NCBI RefSeq assembly: GCF_034377145.1
Contig: NZ_CP139708.1
Coordinates: 62,001 to 126,000 of the forward strand
Length of the DNA: 64,000 bases
DNA from: Sulfitobacter sp. OXR-159
Lineage (GTDB): Bacteria > Pseudomonadota > Alphaproteobacteria > Rhodobacterales > Rhodobacteraceae
Direction of reading: 5' to 3'
In this document: one piece after another, positions 9,108-18,651 of the stretch
Layout of the letters: every line of letters begins with the position of its first letter
How positions within the stretch are numbered: position 1 is the first letter of the stretch
The notes under the pieces: generated by a model
Database searches by the model: none
Seen by the model: only the letters and a program-made list of their open reading frames with translations
Told to the model about the DNA's origin: nothing
Program-made: the position numbers and the translations under genes

Positions 9108-10154
9108 CTATGAAAGTTCAACCGTCCCGGCGGTGCGGGGTTCCGAGGTTACTGCGACTTGAGCGGGAAAGTTCTCGCCCCTCCAGCAATTGGTTAGCGC
9201 CTGAGCGGGCGACGCGGTTGCTTCCTCTCTCTCTGGCAGGTTTAGAAAGGCGCGCAGCTTTGCGATATGTACAGGCAGTTCTCGGACCGGGACGCGCTGC
9301 GGTTGCGGCACCTGCGCGGGCCAGCACCCCAAAGTGCCGCGCTGCACCTGATCAAGAAGGGTCGCTACATTCGGCAAACAGTCGTCGGCCAGATATTCCG
9401 TTCCGGCCAGCCGAATGCGCAGGGTATCCGCCATTCCGCCCGCCGCCCGTCCGACAAGCCTGCAAGAGGCTTCGACCCAGATGTCATCCGCGTGATGCAC
9501 CCGAAGGCCCGCCGCCCGCGCGGCGCGGATGATCGCGCGGTCCTCGCCGCAGGGAATCGGGGCGAAGCCGCCGACGGCCTCATAGGCCGCGCGGGTAAAG
9601 CCAAGGCTGGCCCCCGGTGCTTCGCCGTGGCTGTTTTGCAGATCGGCGCAGTTGGGGGCATGGCGGGCGTAGAGTTCCAGCACCAAGCGGCGATAGGCGG
9701 ACTCATTGGCCTCTAGGCCGGGGTCTTGCCACGCCAGACAGGCGGCTTCTTCGGGGTTCAGCGTGACCTTGCCACAAAGGGCATCGTAGCGGTGCAGGTG
9801 TTGAATGCTGCGGGCGACCCAATCGGGGCTGACGCGGCAATCGGCATCGGTGGTCAGGATCTGGCGCAGATGGGGCATCTGCTCCATGGCCACGGCGCAG
9901 CCCTTCCGCCGCGCCGCCCCGACCCCCATGCCGGGCGGAAAGGTGAGGTCGAGCACAGAAAGGTCGATGCCATGTCGCGCCGCCGCAAGCGTGGCAATCT
10001 TGGCGGTGTCGTCGTCGGTGTTGTTCACCACAAGGATCACGCGAATACGGTCATTGCACTGCGAGGCAAGAGCGCCCAGGCAGGCGCCGATCCGCTCCGC
10101 CTCATTTCGGGCGGGGATGATGATTGCGGTGTCCTTCCAGCGCTCGAAACTCAT
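9108..10154 (-). CDS. Family 2 glycosyltransferase of an uncharacterised four-gene operon
   Basis: A 348-residue GT-A fold enzyme. The nucleotide-sugar fold opens with [13 protein letters not shown] (11-23) and the metal-binding DAD is at 103-105 in TTDADCRV. No membrane segment is evident, so it is probably cytoplasmic and acts on a small acceptor rather than a membrane polymer. A C-terminal extension after about 270 is not recognised. It is the last gene of the operon and overlaps the methyltransferase gene by 4 bases (ATGA). A weak GGGCG/CGCCC hairpin at 9089-9103 lies just downstream without a T run. Sugar donor and acceptor unknown. Confidence 0.82.
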   Translation of the reverse strand: MSFERWKDTAIIIPARNEAERIGACLGALASQCNDRIRVILVVNNTDDDTAKIATLAAARHGIDLSVLDLTFPPGMGVGAARRKGCAVAMEQMPHLRQILTTDADCRVSPDWVARSIQHLHRYDALCGKVTLNPEEAACLAWQDPGLEANESAYRRLVLELYARHAPNCADLQNSHGEAPGASLGFTRAAYEAVGGFAPIPCGEDRAIIRAARAAGLRVHHADDIWVEASCRLVGRAAGGMADTLRIRLAGTEYLADDCLPNVATLLDQVQRGTLGCWPAQVPQPQRVPVRELPVHIAKLRAFLNLPEREEATASPAQALTNCWRGENFPAQVAVTSEPRTAGTVELS

Positions 10155-10717
10155 GCCCGCTCCCCCGGAAACGCGCGGTCGATGCGGTAGTTCTCGGTCT
10201 CACTCACGCAGGTGAATTCATGGGTGCTGAGCGCACGTGCAAAGCCCTTGAGCGCCTCTTCTCCCTGAAGCGGGTTCCCGGTGTCACCGCGCCAGGTCAC
10301 ACAGATGATCTCGGCCTGCGGCCAACGGGTCGCGATGTCGGAGGCCAGATGCTCCAGCCCCGGATGATCCAGAAAATAAAGCACCTCTGACAGGATCAGC
10401 AGATCAAAGTCACCCTCGGGCAGGGGGCCGGGATAGAAGCCTTGAATGAACCGCCCCTCAGGCACCGCTTGCCGCGCGGCGATGAGGGCGCTGGCCACGG
10501 CGTCCATCCCGGTATAACGCGCGCAAAGGTCAATCAGGTGCCGCGCCAATTGCCCATTGCCGCAGCCCAACTCAAAGGCCGAGCGGTAGCCATCTTGCGC
10601 AAGCGCCGCCCGTGTCGCCGCGAATTTGGCCTGCTCATAGGCGCTGTGCTCAAACCCCCAAGGATCGCTCGTCTCGGCATAAAGACCCTGAAGATGATCC
10701 AACCCCACGCCCATCAC
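10151..10717 (-). CDS. SAM-dependent methyltransferase (NodS-like class I)
   Basis: A 188-residue class I methyltransferase. Motif I ELGCGNG is at 49-55 with GQLARHLID after it, followed by an acidic motif II region (YTGMDAVASALIAARQAV) and motif IV DLLILSEVLYFLD. The opening YAETSDPWGFEHSAYEQAKF closely follows the amino-terminal pattern of NodS-like N-methyltransferases. The start may be GTG 10717, overlapping the upstream stop by 4 bases, or ATG 10714. The amino-sugar target is an inference from the neighbouring deacetylase and glycosyltransferase. Confidence 0.8.
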   Translation of the reverse strand: MMGVGLDHLQGLYAETSDPWGFEHSAYEQAKFAATRAALAQDGYRSAFELGCGNGQLARHLIDLCARYTGMDAVASALIAARQAVPEGRFIQGFYPGPLPEGDFDLLILSEVLYFLDHPGLEHLASDIATRWPQAEIICVTWRGDTGNPLQGEEALKGFARALSTHEFTCVSETENYRIDRAFPGERA

Positions 10718-11412
10718 GGCATCCTCCAGAAAATCTCATCTTGCTGCGCGAAAAGGTCGATCATCGCACCGGGCAGGACAAACCCTTGGGGGTCGTCTTG
10801 CACGACCTGTCCAAGCTGGCTGCGATGCGCCCGGATCGCGGCAGTTTTGGCCCCACGGTAGGTGGCGGTGTCGAGGGTGAGGGGGGCGTAGCCTGCGGTC
10901 TTCGCTGCGAAGTTTGGATCGTCAAAACGGCTCCAGACCGGGTAGCTGTGGAAATGCAGATTGGGGCGCTGCGCCCGCAACGCCTCGGCCAGTTGTGCGG
11001 TTGTCTGATGATCGCAATGCTTGTCTTCGCGGGCGGGAACAAAGACGTGGCGCGCGGCTTGGCCGTCGATTGCCGCTGTCAGCGGGGGCAGGATGTCGGC
11101 AGCGGAAACCTCATGCAAACGGCTGTCAGGGTGGCCGAGCCACGTCAGGTCCGCCGCGCCGCCGCCGAGGATTTCAATCGCCTCAATCAGCTCGCCACGG
11201 CGCATTTCGGCCAATCGCTCCGGGGGCCATTCGCGAGAGGCGGGGTGGCTGGCGCTGCCATCGGTCACGCAGACAACATGCGCCCCGGCGCCTGCAAAGG
11301 CACGGGCCAAAAGGCCGCCGCAGCCAAGTGTTTCATCGTCCGGATGCGGTGCCAAGACCACGATCTTTTCACGGCCCGACAGGGCATCGGCCAGAGGCGC
11401 GTTGCGGCTCAT
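10714..11412 (-). CDS. PIG-L (LmbE-like) zinc-dependent N-deacetylase
   Basis: A 232-residue member of the PIG-L/LmbE family of N-acetyl-sugar deacetylases. The zinc-binding motif APHPDDETLGCGG begins at 21, with His23, Asp25 and Asp26, and the second motif HCDHQTT has His132 and His135. The frame is open to 11427, but ATG 11412 overlaps the stop of the acyl-CoA dehydrogenase-like gene as ATGA and is preferred. Known family members act on GlcNAc-containing small molecules (for example GlcNAc-inositol). The actual substrate here is unknown; the flanking methyltransferase and glycosyltransferase fit tailoring of an amino sugar. Confidence 0.85.
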   Translation of the reverse strand: MSRNAPLADALSGREKIVVLAPHPDDETLGCGGLLARAFAGAGAHVVCVTDGSASHPASREWPPERLAEMRRGELIEAIEILGGGAADLTWLGHPDSRLHEVSAADILPPLTAAIDGQAARHVFVPAREDKHCDHQTTAQLAEALRAQRPNLHFHSYPVWSRFDDPNFAAKTAGYAPLTLDTATYRGAKTAAIRAHRSQLGQVVQDDPQGFVLPGAMIDLFAQQDEIFWRMP

Positions 11413-12497
11413 CCAAAGACACCCCAAGTCGCTTTTTCACTGGAAAGTGCCTGGCCCGCGGCACGTTGCAGAAAGGCGTCCCGCGCTGCTTGGCGCAGGT
11501 AGACCGACAGGTCCCGCGCCATGCGGCCAGTCTCAGAAGAAGCCGTGAAATGCCGCAGGCCGAGGCTTTGCTCAACCGCTTTGATCGTGTCGAGGGCAAC
11601 TTCCTCGGTGTAGAGCCGCGCCGCGATGGAGGTGCCGACGATGGTCTCTCCCTCGTGGTCGCCCACGCTGGCCTCGCCTGCGCGTTCGACCAGTGCCATC
11701 CCGGCCCAGACCCGCATCAAGACCTGCATCAGCCGCGCCAATTGGGCTTCGGCTTCAAGTCGGTCTATATCGCGCAGGGTGCTGGCCGCCGCATCGATCA
11801 ACCCCGCGGCCGCGCCAGCCTGAAGCGCCGCGATCCGCCAGACCCCGCCGATGAAATGTGGCTCTTTCAGGTAGTCACCCGGGGCACCGATAAGGGCGTC
11901 CTCGCCCAAGGGCAGCCCGGAGAAATTATACGTCCCCGAGGCCGTGGCCCGCATCCCCAGCATGTCCCATTGCGTGGCATCGCCCCGTTTCGGGGCGGTC
12001 ACATCGATCAGCGCAAGCTGCACCTGCGCGCCGGAATTGAGCGTGATAAGCGCGTGCGTGACGGTACCGAGACCAGAGGCGAAGATCTTCTCACCTTGCA
12101 ACACCCCGCACTCGGCCGTTGTAGGCGTGCCGCCATTGGCCCCCCAAACCCCCAACAGTCCCCCGTCTTTGATCACCTGTTTTGCGTGTTCTGCCTGTGC
12201 CGGACTGCCGTAGAGCCGGATCAGGCGCAGCGCGTTAACGTGGCCTTCCCACAAACGCCCCACGCTAAGATTGGCCGCGCCGATTTGCATCAGCGCATGG
12301 GCGGTGCGCAGGGGGGAGGCAGCACCGTCTTCGAGCATCAGACCCGCGTCGCGCAGAATGTCGATGGAGGCGCTGATCGGTGCCGTGCCCGCCTCCTCAT
12401 CCCGGGCCGCTTTGCGCAATGCGCTTCGGGCCGCTTGAGAAAGGACATCCGGTTGAGAACTGGGCGGAAAAGGATCGAAACGCGGCGCACTGTTCAT
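11409..12497 (-). CDS. Acyl-CoA dehydrogenase-like flavoprotein, first gene of the uncharacterised operon
   Basis: A 362-residue protein with the general plan of acyl-CoA dehydrogenases: helical N-terminal part (AARSALRKAARDEEAG), a beta region with MLGMRATASGTYNFSG near 190, and a C-terminal four-helix region ending in RMARDLSVYLRQAARD. The typical C-terminal GGxGY and catalytic Glu context are not obvious, so it is a divergent branch and may act on something other than an acyl-CoA. ATG 12497 starts the operon after a 173-base gap in which no clear promoter was seen. It is coupled to the PIG-L gene by ATGA overlap. Confidence 0.72.
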   Translation of the reverse strand: MNSAPRFDPFPPSSQPDVLSQAARSALRKAARDEEAGTAPISASIDILRDAGLMLEDGAASPLRTAHALMQIGAANLSVGRLWEGHVNALRLIRLYGSPAQAEHAKQVIKDGGLLGVWGANGGTPTTAECGVLQGEKIFASGLGTVTHALITLNSGAQVQLALIDVTAPKRGDATQWDMLGMRATASGTYNFSGLPLGEDALIGAPGDYLKEPHFIGGVWRIAALQAGAAAGLIDAAASTLRDIDRLEAEAQLARLMQVLMRVWAGMALVERAGEASVGDHEGETIVGTSIAARLYTEEVALDTIKAVEQSLGLRHFTASSETGRMARDLSVYLRQAARDAFLQRAAGQALSSEKATWGVFG

Positions 12498-12670
12498 GGC
12501 AGTTTCCGACAGCCGCTCACGGGTATCATCATCAGATCAAGCATCACGATTCAGCCCCCATTCATGAAACGGGCAGCCTGCGCGGTCGGTAGCACTGCCT
12601 TTGACAGTGCAACCGATCAACTTATGCCTTGGTTCCCCCTTACGTTGCAGCCGCGAGGGGGGAGCCGATT

Positions 12671-13300
12671 TCAGCCCTCAGGAATCTCGCCCATCACCTT
12701 GGGCACATGGTATCCCTTTCGCACTGCCTCGCGCGCGCGCAGCCGCTGGTACCACGCCCGGACATTGGGGTAATCGGCAAGGTCGATCTGCTGCCATTCA
12801 TAGCGCGACACCCAAGGCCAGCAGGCCATATCGGCGATGGAGTATTCGCCGCAGATGTGATCACGCCCCTCAAGCTGTTTGTCGAGCACGCTGTAGAGGC
12901 GTTTGACCTCGGCGCCGAAGCGTTCTTCGGCATAGGCGGCCTTGCCGGGATTGAAATGCAGGAAATGATGCGCCTGCCCGGCCATGGGGCCAAAGCCGCC
13001 CATTTGCCACATCAACCATTGCATCACCTCGGCCCGCGCGGCCTGACCTTCGGGCAGAAAGCGGCCATATTTCTCAGCGAGGTAGACCATGATCGCGCCG
13101 GATTCCATCAAGCTCACCCCGGTGTCATGGTCCACGATGGCGGGGATTTTGTTGTTGGGGCTGATTTTGAGGAAGGCGGGACTGTGCTGCTCATCCTTGC
13201 CGATGTTGATGGAATGCACGTTATAGTCGATCCCCAATTCTTCCAGTAGGATCGAGACCTTGCGGCCGTTCGGGGTGGTCCATGTGTAAAGGTCAATCAT
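12671..13300 (-). CDS. Glutathione S-transferase (YfcG/nu-class-like)
   Basis: A 209-residue cytoplasmic protein. The thioredoxin-fold half opens MIDLYTWTTPNGRKVSILLEE and contains the glutathione-binding cis-Pro region NKIPAIVDHD and the Glu-Ser pair in SLMESGAI. The helical half runs from about 90 to 209 and ends WYQRLRAREAVRKGY. The TPNGRK motif is typical of the YfcG/Ure2-like group, which has disulfide-bond reductase activity in E. coli. It stands alone on the minus strand, facing away from pncC. Confidence 0.9.
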   Translation of the reverse strand: MIDLYTWTTPNGRKVSILLEELGIDYNVHSINIGKDEQHSPAFLKISPNNKIPAIVDHDTGVSLMESGAIMVYLAEKYGRFLPEGQAARAEVMQWLMWQMGGFGPMAGQAHHFLHFNPGKAAYAEERFGAEVKRLYSVLDKQLEGRDHICGEYSIADMACWPWVSRYEWQQIDLADYPNVRAWYQRLRAREAVRKGYHVPKVMGEIPEG

Positions 13301-13434
13301 CGCTTTGGTCCCATATGCAGATGCGCGGTTTAATTTCTTGCAATGTTAAGCAGGCAGTTTGCGGCGGGTCAACGTAAGGAACCGCGGGGGTGGCAGGAGG
13401 TTTGCTTGACAAGGCACCAATTTGCGGAGCGAAG

Positions 13435-13934
13435 ATGCAGAAAAGTGATCCCCTATCGCAGCCCGACATCGCTGATCGCGCGAAATCCGTTTTGGAAAAG
13501 CTTTGCGCGCGGGACATCCATATCGCCACCGCCGAAAGCTGCACCGGCGGGCTGGTTGCCGCCCTTCTGACGGATATCGAAGGTTGCTCTCATGCGTTTG
13601 AGCGTGGTTTCGTCAGCTATACGGATCAGTCCAAACACCAGCTTTTGGGGGTCGACCGGGCGCTTTTGGACGCATGTGGCGCGGTCTCCCGCCCTGTGGC
13701 GATTGCGATGGCCGAAGGGGCAATGGCGCGCTCAGGTGCGCAGATCGCCGTCTCGACCACCGGATTTGCCGGACCGGGACGCCCCGAGGACGAAGAGGGG
13801 CTTGTGCATTTTGCGCTTGCACGCGAGGGATGTAACACGGTTCATCGGGCCGAGTCCTTTGGGGCCATTGGCCGCGATGCAATCCGGCAGCGATGCCTTG
13901 AAACGATATTGGATATGTTGGAAGAGAGCCTGAT

Positions 13935-13938
<4 letters not shown>
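13435..13938 (+). CDS. pncC: Nicotinamide-nucleotide amidase (CinA C-terminal domain, stand-alone)
   Basis: A 167-residue single-domain CinA/PncC protein that deamidates NMN to nicotinate mononucleotide. The active-site region TAESCTGGL is at 32-40 and STTGFAGPGRPEDEEG follows near 103. The N-terminal molybdopterin-binding-like domain of full CinA is absent, as in E. coli PncC. ATG 13435 is chosen because GGAGCGAAG precedes it; the frame is open further upstream. The gene ends ATG-TGA and its last bases form the GTG start of nadE, linking NMN recycling with NAD synthesis. Confidence 0.88.
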
Positions 13939-15995
<2,057 letters not shown>

Positions 15996-15998
<3 letters not shown>

Positions 15999-16021
15999 GC
16001 CGCGCTATTCCTCGCGGCTCA
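15996..16021. terminator. Symmetric hairpin shared by converging nadE and MFS genes
   Basis: TGAGCCGCG (15996-16004) pairs perfectly with CGCGGCTCA (16013-16021) over an 8-base loop. The hairpin contains the nadE stop codon and the MFS stop region. No T run follows, so termination may be inefficient or Rho-aided. Confidence 0.45.
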
Positions 16022-17225
16022 ACTCACCTTCGACAAAGTTCGGGGTCAGCGGCGGTGCCGCGTGACGCTCTTGGGTTTCGGGATCGCTGCGCAGGGTCAT
16101 GCGCAGCAGCCCCCATGCCACAATAATAAGTTGAAAGCCGCCTAGCGCCAGCGGCAGGCCGCGCGGCCCCAATGTATCCAGCAGCACACCCGCCAGCAGC
16201 GGGCCGATTGCCGCGCCAATCCCCTGCATCAACACCAAACCGCCCGAAACGGCCACCACCGCCGAGCCGGGGGCGCGGTCGTTGACATGGGCGATCACGA
16301 TGGACTGCGCGGGCAGGACCAGCCCGCCGATGGCGAACCCCAGAACCAGCAGCATCGTCCCCGTCGGCGCCGGGATCGGCAGGGTCAGCAACATCAAGGC
16401 GCTGCCTGCGGCGGCTAGCCCCACGCCAAGACCGCGGCGGCTCATCCGGTCGGACATCCAACCCAGCGGGAACTGAAGCACCAAGCCGCCGATCGTAAAG
16501 GCCGCGATCAGCAGGGCGATGCGGGACTGCGTGTATCCCATTTCCTGAGCAAAGAGTGGTGCCAGCCCGTAGAATGTCCCGATGGAGGCCCCGACCAGCC
16601 CCGCGGCCACCGCGCCATAGGGCGACAGGCCCCAAAGGCGGCGCAGCGAAGGCGGCTCTTGCGCGCCCTCAGAGCGCGGCCCTTCCACGCGGCTCAGCGA
16701 AATCGGCACCAGCGACAGCGACATGACGATCGAGACGAGCACGAAGAGGATGAACTCAGCCGGATCCCCAAGGTTAAGGAGGAACTGCCCCGCCGCCCCC
16801 GATGCCATGCCGACCATGCCATAAACCGCCAGCAACTTGCCCCGCTGCGCGGAACTGACCGACGCATTGAGCCAGCTTTCCGTGACGATGATCAGCCCGG
16901 CAAAGGCGAAACCCGTCAGGCAGCGCACCGCGATCCAGACCCAAGGGTCGACAAAGGCCAAATGCATCAGCGCCGCCGCAGAGGCGACAGAGGCGAGCGC
17001 GGCAAAGGTGCGGATGTGCCCCACGCCGCTGATCAGCCGCGGCGCGACGAAAGACCCAATGCTCAGCCCCGCGAAAAAGCCCGACATGATCAGGCCGGTG
17101 GTCGCCCCGCCAAACCCCTCAAGCCCCGCGCGCACGGCCAAAAGCGTGCCTTGCAGCCCGTTGCTCATCTGCAAAAGCGAGAAGCCCAGTAGCAGTGTCG
17201 CCAGTGGTAGAACCGTCGCGCGCAT
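16005..17225 (-). CDS. Major facilitator superfamily transporter (12 TM, YcaD-like)
   Basis: A 406-residue inner-membrane carrier. Twelve hydrophobic segments can be traced from LPLATLLLGFSLLQ to LIIVAWGLLRM. The cytoplasmic loop 2-3 region reads APRLISGVGHIR, and loop 8-9 has GWMSDRMSRRGLG, an MFS motif-A-like sequence. The opening (LQMSNGLQGTLLAVRA) and the ESWLNASVSSAQRG segment resemble the YcaD-type branch. Start is taken at ATG 17225, with AAAGGGGA just upstream; the frame is open to 17303. Substrate unknown. Confidence 0.85.
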   Translation of the reverse strand: MRATVLPLATLLLGFSLLQMSNGLQGTLLAVRAGLEGFGGATTGLIMSGFFAGLSIGSFVAPRLISGVGHIRTFAALASVASAAALMHLAFVDPWVWIAVRCLTGFAFAGLIIVTESWLNASVSSAQRGKLLAVYGMVGMASGAAGQFLLNLGDPAEFILFVLVSIVMSLSLVPISLSRVEGPRSEGAQEPPSLRRLWGLSPYGAVAAGLVGASIGTFYGLAPLFAQEMGYTQSRIALLIAAFTIGGLVLQFPLGWMSDRMSRRGLGVGLAAAGSALMLLTLPIPAPTGTMLLVLGFAIGGLVLPAQSIVIAHVNDRAPGSAVVAVSGGLVLMQGIGAAIGPLLAGVLLDTLGPRGLPLALGGFQLIIVAWGLLRMTLRSDPETQERHAAPPLTPNFVEGELSREE

Positions 17226-17481
17226 GATGTCCCCTTTGGTCTTTTGTCTGGCCTTGGCCCCGGTGATTGCCTGGCCTTTGGGCCGGAATATGTGCGGCGG
17301 CAATCGAATTTCTAGTAATCAACCCCCGCGCCCTTTCACCGGGCTGGGTTCCGCGCCATAGTGGTAACAGCCAGCGGCCCCGTCAGGGAATGCCCGGCCA
17401 TTGATCAAGCAGATTTGACGTGCCTTTTTCGGGGGGATGCTCAATTATGCGCCTTGTAAAACAATTTGAAAGCGCATCCCT

Positions 17482-18651
17482 GTGAAATCCCTGCGCCAAT
17501 TTTTCGTATTTTTGCTGGTTCTCATTGCTGGTCTTTACATGATGTTGACCTTCGTCCCCGCCTCCCGCCCCTATGTGGCTGAGACGGGTCTGCTCGATCT
17601 TTTGGGGATCGAGGTCGCATCGCAAGAGCCGGGGTCGTCAGGCCGCGGTTGGGGTGGCGGCGGGCCCTCGCTGGTTGTCACGGCAGCGGTCAGCCAAGAG
17701 ACCTTGGCCGACCGGATCACCGCCATCGGCGACGGGCGCGCGCGCCGCTCGGTCACGCTGCGCTCCAACGCCGTGGGGGTCATCACCGATCTCAACCTGC
17801 CCGCCGGACAGTTGATCGAGGCGGGCACCGTGGTCGCCCTGCTTGAGAATGAGGCCGAGCAGATTGCCCTGAAACAAGCCGAATTGCAGCTCGAAAACGC
17901 CCGGACCGAGCAAGACCGGGTGAAGCGGTTGCAAAACACCGGCGCCGTCAGCGAAGTGCGCCTACGCGAGACGGAGTTGGCCCTGCAAAGCGCCGAACTT
18001 GCGCTCAGCCAAGCGCAGTTTGATCTGTCGCAACGCCGCATCCTCGCGCCGATCTCGGGCTGGGTGGGGATCACCGACATCGAAGTAGGCGACCGGGTGA
18101 ATGCGCAGGATCAACTGGCCACCATCACCGACCGCAGCGAGATCCTGATCGATTTCCGCGTGCCCGAGCGGGTGGTGGGCAAGCTGGACCTTGGCAAAGA
18201 AATCACGGTCACCCCGCTTGGGATGCGTGATTTGACGCTGACGGGCGAGGTCAGCGCCATCGACAGCGTGATCGACCGCGCCAGCCGCACGCTTTTGGTC
18301 CAAGGCCGGGTGCCGAACGCAGACGACCAGTTGCGCGCGGGCATGGCCTTTTCGGTCAGCCTTACCTTTGTCGGCGACCCTTTCTTGGCGATCCCGCCGC
18401 TCGCGGTGCAATGGTCCTCGGACGGGCCATTTGTCTGGACGGTGCGGGAGGGCAAGGCGCATCAAGTCGCGGTCGAAATCGCGCAGCGCAACAGCAATTC
18501 CGTTCTTGTCCTGTCGGAGGGCCTGACCGCCGAAGATGTGGTGGTGACCGAAGGCGTGCAAACCCTGCGCGAAGGTGGAGAGGTGCGCGAGACAAACCGC
18601 TCGGGCCGTGCTCAATCGGGTGCCGCCATCTCTGAAAAGACAACCCTATGA
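17482..18651 (+). CDS. RND efflux pump periplasmic adaptor (membrane fusion protein)
   Basis: A 389-residue adaptor with an N-terminal membrane anchor or signal (about 8-25, FFVFLLVLIAGLYMML). A short Gly-rich linker near 53-60 leads into the lipoyl half (NLPAGQLIEAGTVVALLEN), a coiled-coil hairpin from about 130 to 180 rich in Glu, Gln and Leu, then the second lipoyl half (RILAPISGWVGI) and beta-barrel (RVNAQDQLATI). Start is GTG 17482 in a 256-base gap to the divergent MFS gene; the ribosome-binding site is poor. It overlaps the pump gene by 4 bases (ATGA). No outer-membrane channel gene is nearby. Confidence 0.9.
   Translation: MKSLRQFFVFLLVLIAGLYMMLTFVPASRPYVAETGLLDLLGIEVASQEPGSSGRGWGGGGPSLVVTAAVSQETLADRITAIGDGRARRSVTLRSNAVGVITDLNLPAGQLIEAGTVVALLENEAEQIALKQAELQLENARTEQDRVKRLQNTGAVSEVRLRETELALQSAELALSQAQFDLSQRRILAPISGWVGITDIEVGDRVNAQDQLATITDRSEILIDFRVPERVVGKLDLGKEITVTPLGMRDLTLTGEVSAIDSVIDRASRTLLVQGRVPNADDQLRAGMAFSVSLTFVGDPFLAIPPLAVQWSSDGPFVWTVREGKAHQVAVEIAQRNSNSVLVLSEGLTAEDVVVTEGVQTLREGGEVRETNRSGRAQSGAAISEKTTL

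Noticed and set aside
10914..12773. 619-codon plus-strand open frame
   Set aside because: Antisense to the PIG-L and acyl-CoA dehydrogenase-like genes, Arg/Gly/Pro-rich and unrelated to any family I know.
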